From positions 1 to 64,000 of the forward strand of contig JAJZDX010000004.1 in assembly GCA_021805865.1 (NCBI GenBank): 64,000 bases of DNA. The letters are read 5' to 3'. Origin of the DNA: Pseudomonadota bacterium (GTDB taxonomy: Bacteria; Pseudomonadota; Gammaproteobacteria; Steroidobacterales; Steroidobacteraceae). The notes under the pieces were generated by a model. The model was given only the letters and a program-made list of their open reading frames with translations, was not told where the DNA came from and made no database searches. The first letter of the stretch is position 1, and each line of letters starts with the position of its first letter. Shown here piece after piece: positions 26,796-35,815 of the stretch. Made by a program: the position numbers and the translations under genes.

Positions 26796-28413
26796 CGATC
26801 AACTCGATGGCATGGCAGGGGCAGCTCTCGAAGCACACCGCGCATCCGGTGCAGCGCTCGTAATCGACCCCGTACCCGCGCCCGGGCCCGAGCTTGGCGA
26901 TCGCCCGCTCCGGGCAGGCCGCCTGACAGATATCGCATTCGTAGCAGTTGCCGCAGGACAGGCAGCGCTTTGCCTCGCGCACGGCCTGCGGCGGGCTCAA
27001 TCCCGAGAGCACTTCCGAGAAGTCCCCGGTACGCGTATCGCCTGGAAGCTTCGGCTGCACGGAGCGCAACGCATCGCTGAACAGAGGCAGATGCAGCATG
27101 GAGACAGACACGCGCGGCGGTTCAGGTGGCGCGGCGTACGTCATCCCACGCAACCAGGCATCGATATGGCGGGCGGCGCGTTTGCCGTAGCCGACCGCCG
27201 CGGTCACGGTCCGCTCCCCGGACACCAGATCCCCGCCGGCGAAGATGCCGGGGGACCCGGTCATCAGGTCGGCCCCCACCTTCACCGTACCGCCGGCGGT
27301 GATTTCGATGCCCGGGACCGATGCGAGGAAGGCGCTCTCGCTCTGTTGTCCGACCGCGAGCACCACCGCATCGGCCTCGATGTGCTCGAGGCGCCCGGTC
27401 GGCTGAGGACGTCCTTCGCCATCGAGCGTCATCTGCTCGACAGTGAGCCCATCGTCCGAGACTTCCCGGATGCTGGAGAGCCATTTGAAGCGCACGCCCT
27501 CCTCCTCGGCTTCCCGGGTCTCGAACGCGTGGGCGGGCATGTGCGCACGGTCGCGCCGATAGAGGATGAGCGGATCGGTCGCCCCCAGGCGCTTCAGCGT
27601 CCGCGCGGCATCGAGCGCAGTGTTGCCGCCGCCGTAGACCACGACCCGCCGTCCGAGCCGAGGCCGCTCTCCGGCGCTCACGTCCTTCAGAAGCGAGAGC
27701 GCATCCACCAGATGGGTGGCATCACGCGCGGGAATGGCGATGTGTTGCGAGACATGCGCCCCGATGGCGAGGAAGACGGCCTCGAAGCGGCCGGCCGCCC
27801 TCGCCTCGAGCAGATCCGTGATGCGCCGGCCGAGCACCAGCCTCAGACCGAATGCCGCCAGGCGGCCCACCTCCTGCTCGAGCACCTGCCGCGGCAGCCG
27901 ATAGGCGGGTATCCCGAAGCGCATCATGCCTCCGGCCCGGGACTCGGCATCGTGGATCTCGACCGTATGCCCGAGCCGCGCCAGGTGATAGCCGGCGCTG
28001 AGACCGGCCGGTCCCGCCCCTACGATGAGCACACGGCGGCCGCACGGCGCGGCGCCACAGGGCAACGGCCAACGCTCTTCAACCGCCTGATCGCCGAGAG
28101 AGCGCTCCACCGCGTGGATCGACACCGCGCTCTCGAGCTCGGCGCGATTGCAGGCCGGCTCGCAGGGGTGATAGCACACCCGTCCGTGCACGGCGGGCAG
28201 GGGATTGTCCTGCACCAGGAGTTCCCACGCCTCGCGCCGGTGGCCCTCGGCCGCCATCGCCAACCACGCCTGGACGCGCTCCCCGGCCGGGCATGCCTGG
28301 TTGCAGGGCGGCAGAAAATCCCGGTACACGGGCCGGCGCGAGCGCACCGGCCCGGCGCCCGGCTCGGCGAGAAGATCGACGTCGGGTGTGAGATCGGGGT
28401 GCAGGGTGCTCAT
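26782..28413 (-). CDS. GltD-like FAD/NAD(P)-binding iron-sulfur oxidoreductase
   Basis: 543 residues. The N-terminal 4Fe-4S region (PPCNQACPAGERVQAW...CYHPCEPACNRAELE) leads to a FAD-binding GAGPAGLSAGYHLARLGH and an NAD(P)-binding VVYGGGNTALDAARTLKRLGA, as in glutamate-synthase small subunits. A C-terminal ferredoxin domain adds CLSCGNCYECDICQAACPERA and CTGCAVCFESCPCHA. Such proteins act as NAD(P)H:ferredoxin oxidoreductases for 2-oxoacid:ferredoxin enzymes (compare KorC), and nifJ overlaps its 3' end. The ATG at 28413 is chosen because it begins the family-like sequence; the upstream extension is low in similarity. No strong ribosome binding site is visible. Confidence 0.88.
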   Translation of the reverse strand: MSTLHPDLTPDVDLLAEPGAGPVRSRRPVYRDFLPPCNQACPAGERVQAWLAMAAEGHRREAWELLVQDNPLPAVHGRVCYHPCEPACNRAELESAVSIHAVERSLGDQAVEERWPLPCGAAPCGRRVLIVGAGPAGLSAGYHLARLGHTVEIHDAESRAGGMMRFGIPAYRLPRQVLEQEVGRLAAFGLRLVLGRRITDLLEARAAGRFEAVFLAIGAHVSQHIAIPARDATHLVDALSLLKDVSAGERPRLGRRVVVYGGGNTALDAARTLKRLGATDPLILYRRDRAHMPAHAFETREAEEEGVRFKWLSSIREVSDDGLTVEQMTLDGEGRPQPTGRLEHIEADAVVLAVGQQSESAFLASVPGIEITAGGTVKVGADLMTGSPGIFAGGDLVSGERTVTAAVGYGKRAARHIDAWLRGMTYAAPPEPPRVSVSMLHLPLFSDALRSVQPKLPGDTRTGDFSEVLSGLSPPQAVREAKRCLSCGNCYECDICQAACPERAIAKLGPGRGYGVDYERCTGCAVCFESCPCHAIELIDEPR

Positions 28414-28523
28414 CGCCGGAAAACTAGAACTCCGCGGCCGGCACCGTCGTCCGCAGATGTACCTATCCGCGCTAGGCAGTAGTCCTGATTTCCGCAGAGC
28501 CGCCACCACAGTAGCTTCGTGTC

Positions 28524-28976
28524 ATGAAACCCTATCCCCATCGCTACACCGTCTCCGCCGCGGGCCGGGCAGAGGGCGAGGTCACACTCACCTGCCCGTC
28601 CCTGCCGCCCATCGCCTCGGCGGCGCCGCCCGAGTTCGACGGTCCGGCCGGCCTCTGGAGCCCGGAGACGCTGCTCACCGCCGCGGTCGCCAACTGCATC
28701 ATTCTCACGTTTCGCGCGCTGGCGAGAGCTTCGCACTTCGAGTGGCTCACGCTCGAGTGCTGCACCGAAGGCGTGCTCGATCGCATCGAAGGCGTCGCAC
28801 AGTTCGCGCACTTCGCCACGGTCGCGCGCCTGACCGTCCCCGCCGAGGCGAGCGAGGAGAAGGCACGGAGGCTGCTCGAGAAATCCGAGCGCGACTGTCT
28901 CGTGACCAACTCGCTGCGCGGTACGCGCACGATGCAGATCGAAGTGACGCACGCCCGCGCGGCGCGGCGGGCCTGA
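28524..28976 (+). CDS. OsmC/Ohr-family peroxidase
   Basis: 150 residues with both redox cysteines of the family: Cys58 in TAAVANCIILTF and Cys125 in SERDCLVTNSL. The central helix carries the ETLLTAAVANC signature of OsmC-like proteins. It would reduce organic hydroperoxides using lipoyl or other dithiols. It is divergent from the GltD-like/nifJ operon with 110 bp between them and lies 40 bp upstream of ppsA on the same strand. Protection next to oxygen-labile PFOR is an attractive but unproven link. Confidence 0.87.
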   Translation: MKPYPHRYTVSAAGRAEGEVTLTCPSLPPIASAAPPEFDGPAGLWSPETLLTAAVANCIILTFRALARASHFEWLTLECCTEGVLDRIEGVAQFAHFATVARLTVPAEASEEKARRLLEKSERDCLVTNSLRGTRTMQIEVTHARAARRA

Positions 28977-29016
28977 GCACCGCCGATCCGCCGCGGGGGC
29001 CGCAGGAGGAGCCGCG

Positions 29017-31434
29017 ATGCCGACCGAGAGACGCTACATCCGCCTCTTCGAGGAGATCACCGCCGCCGACGTGGCGCTCGTCGGGGGGAAGACCGCCTCC
29101 CTGGGGGAGATGTACGGCGCCCTGCGGCCTCGCGGCGTTCTGATCCCCAACGGGTTCGCCATCACCGCGGAGGCGTACCGGGACCTGCTCGAGACGGCGA
29201 ACGCCTGGCGACCGTTGCACGAGGCGCTCGAGGGGGTGCGCATCGATGACGCGCACGATCTCGCCCGGCGCGCCCAGGCGGCCCGGGAGATCGTCTACGG
29301 GGCGGGACTGCCGCAGACGCTGAAACAGGAGATTCTCTGCGCCTACGGCGAGCTGCAACGAGAGTACGGACCGGACGTGAGCCTGGCCGTGCGCAGCTCC
29401 GCGACCGCGGAGGACCTGCCGACGGCGAGCTTCGCCGGCCAACAGGACTCGTTTCTCAACGTGCGCGGGGCGGAGAAGCTTCTCGATGCGTGCAAGCGCT
29501 GCTTCGCCAGCCTGTTCACGGATCGGGCCATTCATTATCGCTGCGACAACGGGTTCGACCACTTCAAGGTCGCCCTGTCGATCGCGGTGCAGAAGATGGT
29601 GCGCTCGGATCTCGCCTCGAGCGGCGTCATGTTCACGATCGACACCGAGAGCGGCTTTCGCGACGTGGTGTTGATCACAGGCAGCGCCGGGCTCGGCGAG
29701 AACATCGTGCAAGGCACGGTGGAGCCCGACGAGTGGATGGTGTTCAAGCCGACGTTCGCCCAGGGACATCGCGCGGTGCTGCGCCGCGCGATGGGCAGCA
29801 AGAAGCTGAAAATGGTCTACGCGCAAGGCGGTACGCGCGAGGCGACCCGCAACGTGCCGACTCCGCAGGCCGAGCGCGAGCGCTTCTGCCTCACCGACGA
29901 GGATGTGCTGGTGCTCGCCGGCTATGCGATCGAGATCGAGCGGCACTACAGCGAGCGCTCGCGTCAGCCGACGCCGATGGACATTGAGTGGGCGAAAGAC
30001 GGAACGGACGGCAGACTCTACGTCGTGCAGGCGCGCCCGGAGACGAGCGCTTCGCGCAGGAGCGGCACCGTGCTCGAGGAATACCTCATCACCCCCACGG
30101 TGGAGCCTCTGGCGAGCGGCCGGGCCGTGGGCAGCCACATCGCCACCGGCTCGGTGCGCCTCATCGCCAACAGCACGCAGATCGGACAGTTCCGCCCCGG
30201 GGAGGTGCTGGTGACCGACAGTACCACGCCCGACTGGGAGCCGATCATGCGCGAGGCCGCGGCCATCGTCACCAACCGGGGCGGGCGCACCTGTCATGCC
30301 GCGATCGTCGCGCGCGAATTCGGCATCCCCGCGATCGTCGGCACGGAGAACGCGACCGAGCGTCTGGCCACGGGAGAGGTGGTGACCGTCTCCTGCGCCG
30401 AGGGGGACACGGGCAGGGTCTATCCCGGCAAGGTGCCTTTCGAGGTGCGCCGCACCGATCTGGCGGGGATCGAGCGGCCGCGGACGAAGATCATGCTGAT
30501 CCTCGCCAACCCCGAGCTCGCCTTTCGGATGAGCTTCCTGCCGAACGAGGGGGTGGGACTCGCGCGCATGGAGTTCATCATCACCGAGTACATCAAAGCC
30601 CACCCCATGGCGTTGCTGCATCCGGAGCGGGTCGACGACGAGGCCGAGCGAGCGCGCCTCGCCGGGCTCACCCGCGGCTACGCGCAGCCAAAGGATTTCT
30701 TCATCGAGCGCCTCGCCGAGGGCATCGGCACGATCGCCGCAGCGTTCCATCCGAAACCGGTCATCGTGCGCATGTCGGACTTCAAGACCAACGAGTACGC
30801 CGGGCTTCTCGGCGGGCGCTGGTTCGAGCCGAAGGAAGACAACCCCATGCTCGGCTTCCGTGGCGCCTCGCGCTACACGCACCCGGCGTACGCCGAGGGC
30901 TTCGCGCTCGAATGCGCGGCGATGAAGCGGGCACGGGAGGTGCTGGGACTCACCAACGTGAAGCTGATGATCCCGTTCTGCCGGCGCCTCGGGGAAGGCG
31001 AGGCGGTCATCAAGCGCATGGCGGAGTTGGGTCTCGTACGCGGCCGGGACGGCCTGGAGATCTACGTCATGTGCGAGATTCCGAACAACGTGCTGCTGAT
31101 CGACGAGTTCAGCCGCATCTTCGACGGGTTCTCGATCGGCTCGAACGACCTCACCCAGCTCACCCTCGGGGTCGATCGGGACTCGGCGCTCGTCGCCTTC
31201 GAGTTCGACGAGCGCGACCCCGGCGTGCGGCGCATGCTGCAGCTTGCCGTCGAGGGCAGCCGGCGCAACGGGCGCCACTCCGGCATCTGCGGCCAGGCGC
31301 CCTCCGACTACCCCGAGATCGCCGCCGAGCTGGTGCGGCTCGGCATCGACTCGATCAGCTTGAATCCCGACGTGGTCATCCAAACGACGCTTAACGTCCT
31401 CGAGCTCGAGAAAGAGCTGGCGCGCGCCCGCTGA
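29017..31434 (+). CDS. ppsA: Phosphoenolpyruvate synthase
   Basis: 805 residues, normal for PpsA. The N-terminal ATP-grasp domain (VGGKTASLGEM, SLAVRSSATAEDLPTASFAGQQ, GLGENIVQGTVEPDEW) is followed by the phosphohistidine domain with the phosphorylated His427 in GGRTCHAAIVARE, then the PEP/pyruvate barrel ending with FSIGSNDLTQLTLGVDRDS and Cys758 in SGICGQAPSDYPE. It converts pyruvate, ATP and water to PEP, AMP and phosphate. With nifJ next door the pair could run acetyl-CoA to pyruvate to PEP, or simply support gluconeogenesis. GGAGGAG precedes the ATG. Confidence 0.95.
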   Translation: MPTERRYIRLFEEITAADVALVGGKTASLGEMYGALRPRGVLIPNGFAITAEAYRDLLETANAWRPLHEALEGVRIDDAHDLARRAQAAREIVYGAGLPQTLKQEILCAYGELQREYGPDVSLAVRSSATAEDLPTASFAGQQDSFLNVRGAEKLLDACKRCFASLFTDRAIHYRCDNGFDHFKVALSIAVQKMVRSDLASSGVMFTIDTESGFRDVVLITGSAGLGENIVQGTVEPDEWMVFKPTFAQGHRAVLRRAMGSKKLKMVYAQGGTREATRNVPTPQAERERFCLTDEDVLVLAGYAIEIERHYSERSRQPTPMDIEWAKDGTDGRLYVVQARPETSASRRSGTVLEEYLITPTVEPLASGRAVGSHIATGSVRLIANSTQIGQFRPGEVLVTDSTTPDWEPIMREAAAIVTNRGGRTCHAAIVAREFGIPAIVGTENATERLATGEVVTVSCAEGDTGRVYPGKVPFEVRRTDLAGIERPRTKIMLILANPELAFRMSFLPNEGVGLARMEFIITEYIKAHPMALLHPERVDDEAERARLAGLTRGYAQPKDFFIERLAEGIGTIAAAFHPKPVIVRMSDFKTNEYAGLLGGRWFEPKEDNPMLGFRGASRYTHPAYAEGFALECAAMKRAREVLGLTNVKLMIPFCRRLGEGEAVIKRMAELGLVRGRDGLEIYVMCEIPNNVLLIDEFSRIFDGFSIGSNDLTQLTLGVDRDSALVAFEFDERDPGVRRMLQLAVEGSRRNGRHSGICGQAPSDYPEIAAELVRLGIDSISLNPDVVIQTTLNVLELEKELARAR

Positions 31435-31808
31435 GCGTCGCCGCCGGCGATCGCCCCGTGAGCGTGTTGCGCCGGCGCTTGAGCGGGAGCGCGCGAAGAC
31501 GGTGATGAGTCCATGAGTCAGGGTCTTTGAACGCCTGAGGGCTCCGGGCCGGGCGCAAGTACGACTTCCAACCCGGCAAACACTCCCGCATCTGCTCCGC
31601 CGCCCGGGTCACGGGAACTGCAACCTCGCCCGCCCTCCGTTCGAGCCCGTTGCGGCGCGGCGCCGCGCCAGGCGTCGGGAAGCGGACCCGTCGCCACGTC
31701 CGGCCTTGCGGCCGGGAAGTACCATCGATATCATGACATCGATGTCATCCGCCTGCCGCAGGCGCAGCGCACGAGAATCGGCACGCCACCTGCGCAACGA
31801 GAGGAGCC
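31435..31808. other. Intergenic region with a 16-bp perfect palindrome
   Basis: 374 bp between ppsA and the HAD gene without a recognisable gene. ATGACATCGATGTCAT at 31733-31748 is a perfect palindrome located about 60 bp before the HAD start. It may be an operator for that gene; the flanking GATATC/CATCGAT repeats make it the most AT-rich patch of the region. Confidence 0.5.
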
Positions 31809-32489
31809 ATGAGCCGCAACGCCGATGTCAGTTTTCTGTTCGATCTGGATGGCACGCTGGTCGACAGCGTGTATCAGCATGTGCTCGCCTGGCAACAGGC
31901 GCTGCACGCCGCCGGCATCGAGCTCTCGGTGTGGCGCATCCACCGGCGCATCGGCATGAGCGGCGGCTTGTTCACGGAGATGCTGCTGCGGGAGGTGAAG
32001 GCCGAGATCACCCCCGATCTTCTCGAGACGCTGCAGCGCCGCCACGGCGAAGCGTACGCGGGCCTGGTCCAATGGGTGCGGCCGCTGCCCGGAGCGAAGG
32101 AGTTGCTTGCCTATCTCACCGACGCGCGCATCCCCTGGGCGATTGCGACCAGCGGCCGGATGGGCTCCGCGAAGTACAATCTGCAGGCCCTGGGGGTCGA
32201 TCCGGCGCAGGCGGTCGTGATTACGCGCGATGACGTTCGCCATGCCAAGCCCGACCCGGACTTGTTTCTGGCGGCGGCCGCGCGGCTCGGCGTCGACATC
32301 CACTCGGCGGCCATCGTCGGTGACAGCATCTGGGACATTCTCGCGGCGCGGCGCGCCCACGGACTCGGAGTGGGACTGCTCTCCGGCGGATATGGCCAGG
32401 ATGAGCTCGAGCGCTCCGGCGCGGTACGGGTCTACGAGGATCCCGCGGATCTGCTGCGGCACATCGACGAGGTCGGCGGACGACCGTGA
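31809..32489 (+). CDS. HAD-superfamily phosphatase (phosphoglycolate-phosphatase-like)
   Basis: 226 residues. Motif I is FDLDGTLVDS, motif II is IATSGR, motif III carries the lysine in HAKPDPDLFL, and motif IV is IVGDSIWDILAARRAH. The cap domain between motifs I and II is helical, as in phosphoglycolate or beta-phosphoglucomutase-type members. The phosphorylated substrate cannot be named. GAGAGGAG lies 4 nt before the ATG. It is followed convergently by the multicopper oxidase (43 bp gap). Confidence 0.9.
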   Translation: MSRNADVSFLFDLDGTLVDSVYQHVLAWQQALHAAGIELSVWRIHRRIGMSGGLFTEMLLREVKAEITPDLLETLQRRHGEAYAGLVQWVRPLPGAKELLAYLTDARIPWAIATSGRMGSAKYNLQALGVDPAQAVVITRDDVRHAKPDPDLFLAAAARLGVDIHSAAIVGDSIWDILAARRAHGLGVGLLSGGYGQDELERSGAVRVYEDPADLLRHIDEVGGRP

Positions 32490-32532
32490 GCGCCGGGTCG
32501 ATCGCGGCGCAGGCGCCCATCCCGCGGCAGCC

Positions 32533-34080
32533 TCACACCGGCACGTAGTCGACCTCGGTCATCATCCCCTCCATCTGGTGGATGATATTGTGACAGTGCA
32601 ACATCCAACGGCCGGGCGGTGAGTCGGCGAGGAAACGCCAGGTGCTCGTGCCGCCGGCGGGCACCAGTGTCGTGTCCTTCGGCAGGGGATACTGCAGACG
32701 CTGCCCGGATTGCTCCACCAGCTCGAACACGTGCCCGTGCAGGTGCATCGGATGATCCATGTCGGTCGGATTCTTGAAGTGGATCAGCACGCGATCCGCG
32801 CGACGCACGTCGATTTTGGGCGTGTGCGGCCAGATCTTCCCGTCGATCGTCCAATGCCGGTGGCCCGGCTCGCCGCCACCGAGCAGCAGGGTCTTGCGCA
32901 CGTTCGCCGGACCGAACGGGTGGTGCGCGCCGGGCGGCAGCGGCGTACCGACTCCCGCCAACCGATAGGTGAACAGCTCCACGCCCTCGAGTGAGGGCGG
33001 CGGCACCTCGGGGGCGAGAGGGTCTGCATCGGCCGTGCGGATCAGCACCGACTGGCGGTGATCGTGCGTATCGCCCATCAGGCTCGTGAGCAGCCAGGCA
33101 CCCGGCCGGGTCACCTCGAACCAGGCGTCGTACCGCTCCGCGACCCCGATGCGCAGCGCATCGACCGTCACGGCGCGCAGCATGGGATTGCCGTCGCTGT
33201 GCGTGACACGCAGCCTGTGCCCCGCCAGGCGCACATAGTGCGTGAGAGTGGGGCTCGCATTGAGAATCCGCAGCCTCACGGTCTGTCCCACCTTGACGAT
33301 GACCGGGCGCGTGTGCGGATAGGCCGCGCCGCTCACGCAATGAGACAGGTAAGACACCTCATCACCCATGGGCATCGCCTTCATGGACCGGGCCATGGCG
33401 CCCATGCGGCCCATGCGGCCCATGCGGCCCATGTCACTCTTGCCACCCATGGCGCCTATCGCACGCTCGACCGGCAAGGCGTGCATGCCGTTGGAATTCA
33501 GGCCCGGCGGCACATTCATCCTCGCCCTGCTCTGGCCGGCGATCGCCTCCCGGAAGCTGCGCATGTCCGGCACATCGTGCAGGACCAGAACGACCTCGAC
33601 ATCGGCGCGCGGGCCGCGCGGGTCCTCGACCAGAAACGCGCCGAACAGGCCGAGCGCCGCCTGATCGCCCACGTGGGAGTGATACCAGCGAAACCCGGGA
33701 GGATCGGGCTTGAACGTGTAGATGAACTCGCCGCCGTCGGGCACCGGTGGCTGGGTGACATACGGCACGCCATCCATGTCGTTCGGCAGGATCATGCCGT
33801 GCCAGTGGATGGTGCTCGGTCCGCCCGTGCGGTTCAAATACCGCGCGCGGAAGGTCTGACCGTACCGCACGCGCAGCAGCGGACCGGGCACCCTGCCGTT
33901 GTACGCGAGGCCCGTGAATCGCGCGCCGCTTGCCGCGGGGTAGCGGTACGGCCGCGCCTCCAGCGTCACATCGACCATGTCGCGGTCGGCGGCCCGCGCG
34001 CTCATCGGCGGCAACAGCATCCAGCTCATCGCCGCGCCGCCGGATGTGAGGCACTGGTGCAGGAATTCTCTGCGGCGCAT
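32533..34080 (-). CDS. Multicopper oxidase (CopA/CueO-like) with Met-rich segment
   Basis: 515 residues with three cupredoxin domains. A Tat-type signal (MRRREFLHQCLTSGGAAM) starts the protein. Copper ligands are in IHWHGM (92-95), WYHSHVG (133-136), HPMHLHGHVFE and HCHNIIHQMEGMM. Residues 211-238 form a methionine-rich loop built on a GRM repeat, as in copper-oxidising enzymes, and the underlying DNA is a 9-bp tandem repeat. Expected role: periplasmic Cu(I) oxidation or laccase-like phenol oxidation. GGGAGG precedes the ATG at 34080 by 7 nt, which decides against longer upstream frames. A link to lignin phenols released from xylan is speculative. Confidence 0.9.
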   Translation of the reverse strand: MRRREFLHQCLTSGGAAMSWMLLPPMSARAADRDMVDVTLEARPYRYPAASGARFTGLAYNGRVPGPLLRVRYGQTFRARYLNRTGGPSTIHWHGMILPNDMDGVPYVTQPPVPDGGEFIYTFKPDPPGFRWYHSHVGDQAALGLFGAFLVEDPRGPRADVEVVLVLHDVPDMRSFREAIAGQSRARMNVPPGLNSNGMHALPVERAIGAMGGKSDMGRMGRMGRMGAMARSMKAMPMGDEVSYLSHCVSGAAYPHTRPVIVKVGQTVRLRILNASPTLTHYVRLAGHRLRVTHSDGNPMLRAVTVDALRIGVAERYDAWFEVTRPGAWLLTSLMGDTHDHRQSVLIRTADADPLAPEVPPPSLEGVELFTYRLAGVGTPLPPGAHHPFGPANVRKTLLLGGGEPGHRHWTIDGKIWPHTPKIDVRRADRVLIHFKNPTDMDHPMHLHGHVFELVEQSGQRLQYPLPKDTTLVPAGGTSTWRFLADSPPGRWMLHCHNIIHQMEGMMTEVDYVPV

Positions 34081-34246
34081 CGGTCGGCCTCCCGGATCAG
34101 TCCAGCCCGAAGGCGCACAGTTTAGCCCCGACGAGCCCCTCGCCAAGCCGGCATGGTGTCGATCGCGCCCCCTTCCCCCCATAAAGAGGTACCGCGCGCG
34201 GCCCACAAAAGGGGTGCGGGACGGGCCCGCCGCACCGCCTGCGCGA

Positions 34247-35746
34247 TTACTCCGCCGCCTGCGCCCGGGCGAAGGCGCCGTCCTTGCCCCGGGCGTGCCA
34301 GAGCTCCTGGATGGACTCGAGCGAGCGGCCCTTGGTCTCGGGCACGAAGCGCATCACGAACACGGCGGCGAGGACCGAGCAGGCGCCGTAGATCCAGTAG
34401 GCGAAGCCGTGGTTGAAGCGCGCATTCAGGTACGCGCTGCCGTCCATCATCGGGAAGGTAAGCGAGACGACGAAGTTCATGATCCACTGCGCCGCGACCG
34501 CGATCGACATGGCCTTGCCGCGGATCGCGTTCGGGAAGATCTCCGCGAGCATGACCCACACCACCGGTCCCCAGGAGAAGGAGAACCCCATGATGTACAG
34601 AACCACCGCCCCAAGGGCGAGATACGAGGGTCCGCCCGAGGCCGCCCCGGATTGCCCCCCCGGCGCGCTGACGACGTGCAAATCGAAAAGGAACCCCAGC
34701 AGGATCATGGCCGCGGCCATGACCAGCGCGCCGCTGATCAGCAGCGGCCGGCGGCCCAGCCTGTCCACCGTGAAGGTCGCCACCAGGGTGAACAGGGTCA
34801 TCGCCACCCCGTCGAAAATCGCCGTTTCCCACAACGCCTGGTTGGTCGAGGCGCCCATGTTCTCGAACATGTGCGGTGCATAGTAGAGCACGGCGTTGAT
34901 GCCAACGACCTGCTGGAACACCGACAACAGGATCCCCACCACCAGCACCAGGGCGCCGAAGCTCAGCAACGGCCGCGTGTGCTCGAGGAGCGTGCCCTTG
35001 ATCTCCTGGAGGGTTCTTTGCGCGGCATCGGCGCCGACCAGACGCCTGAGGAGCGACAGCGCCTCCGCGTCGCGATCCTTCAGCACCAGAAAGCGCGGTG
35101 TCTCCGGCACGAACAGCATCGCGACCACCAGCAGCGTCGCCGGAATGGCCGCCGAGGCGAGCATGTAACGCCAGGCCGTCGTCATGAGGTAGGCCCGGGT
35201 GTGGCCGGCCTGGATGCCCGCGTTGACGAAGTACACGAGCATGATCCCGAAGACGATCGCGATCTGCTGGAACGTGACCAGCATGCCGCGCTTCTCGGGC
35301 GGGGCGACCTCCGCGATGTACATCGGCGCCAGCATCGAGGCCATGCCGATCGCCACGCCGGCCAGCGTGCGATAGGCGAGAAAGGCCGGCAGCGCATGAT
35401 ATCCGGTCGCGCCAAACAGGCTCCAGATGAACTCCGGGTAGCCCGCCCCGAGGGAGGAGAGAAAGAACAACAGGCCGGCGATGAGCAGCCCCGCCTTGCG
35501 CCCGATGCGCGTCGAGATCGGACCGGCGAGCCCGGCGCCGATCGCGCAGCCGACGAGGGCGATGGAGATCGCAAGACCCGAGAGGAAGTTCGCGCTCGCT
35601 TCGGCGAGGTGGCGCGGAGCGACGAAATTATGGGTGATTGCGCTCGTGACCCCCGAGATCACCGCCGTGTCGTACCCGAACAGCAACCCGCCGAGCGTCG
35701 CAGCGGCCGTCAGCGCGACCACGAGCCCCGTATCGCCATTGCTCAT
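34247..35746 (-). CDS. Sugar:H+ symporter of the MFS sugar-porter family (XylE-like)
   Basis: 499 residues with twelve membrane helices. Family signatures are visible: LFGYDTAVISG in TM1, GRKAGLL and DRLGRRPLL between helices, YIAEVAPPEKRG, PETPRFLV before the central loop, QQVVGINAVLYYAP in TM7 and FVPETKGRSLESI at the end. The QQxxGIN and PETPRFL motifs are those of XylE/GalP-type D-xylose or hexose:proton symporters. It brings xylose or a related pentose across the inner membrane. It lies directly downstream of the lacI gene (70 bp gap, same strand) and has its own xylan-type operator at 35760-35773. Confidence 0.9.
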   Translation of the reverse strand: MSNGDTGLVVALTAAATLGGLLFGYDTAVISGVTSAITHNFVAPRHLAEASANFLSGLAISIALVGCAIGAGLAGPISTRIGRKAGLLIAGLLFFLSSLGAGYPEFIWSLFGATGYHALPAFLAYRTLAGVAIGMASMLAPMYIAEVAPPEKRGMLVTFQQIAIVFGIMLVYFVNAGIQAGHTRAYLMTTAWRYMLASAAIPATLLVVAMLFVPETPRFLVLKDRDAEALSLLRRLVGADAAQRTLQEIKGTLLEHTRPLLSFGALVLVVGILLSVFQQVVGINAVLYYAPHMFENMGASTNQALWETAIFDGVAMTLFTLVATFTVDRLGRRPLLISGALVMAAAMILLGFLFDLHVVSAPGGQSGAASGGPSYLALGAVVLYIMGFSFSWGPVVWVMLAEIFPNAIRGKAMSIAVAAQWIMNFVVSLTFPMMDGSAYLNARFNHGFAYWIYGACSVLAAVFVMRFVPETKGRSLESIQELWHARGKDGAFARAQAAE

Positions 35747-35759
35747 ATCACCCCCGCTC

Positions 35760-35798
35760 TGGTATCGCTACCATCCTCCCGCATCCGCCGCTTGTCAA
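35760..35798 (-). promoter_or_regulatory. Promoter and LacI-type operator of the sugar symporter
   Basis: TGGTATCGCTACCA at 35760-35773 matches the regulon palindrome TGRTANCGNTAYCA. On the minus strand a perfect TTGACA -35 (35793-35798) lies 18 bp upstream of a possible -10 hexamer ATGGTA (35769-35774), so the operator overlaps the -10. The start codon is 14 bp further downstream. Confidence 0.75.
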
Positions 35799-35815
35799 GC
35801 GCGCCGGGGGATCGC

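Noticed and set aside
23202-27080. Very long plus-strand open frame (about 1290 codons) opposite nifJ
   Set aside because: It is the antisense shadow of a high-GC gene: no domain is recognisable, its composition is rich in Arg, Gly, Glu and His, and nifJ on the other strand has all family motifs.
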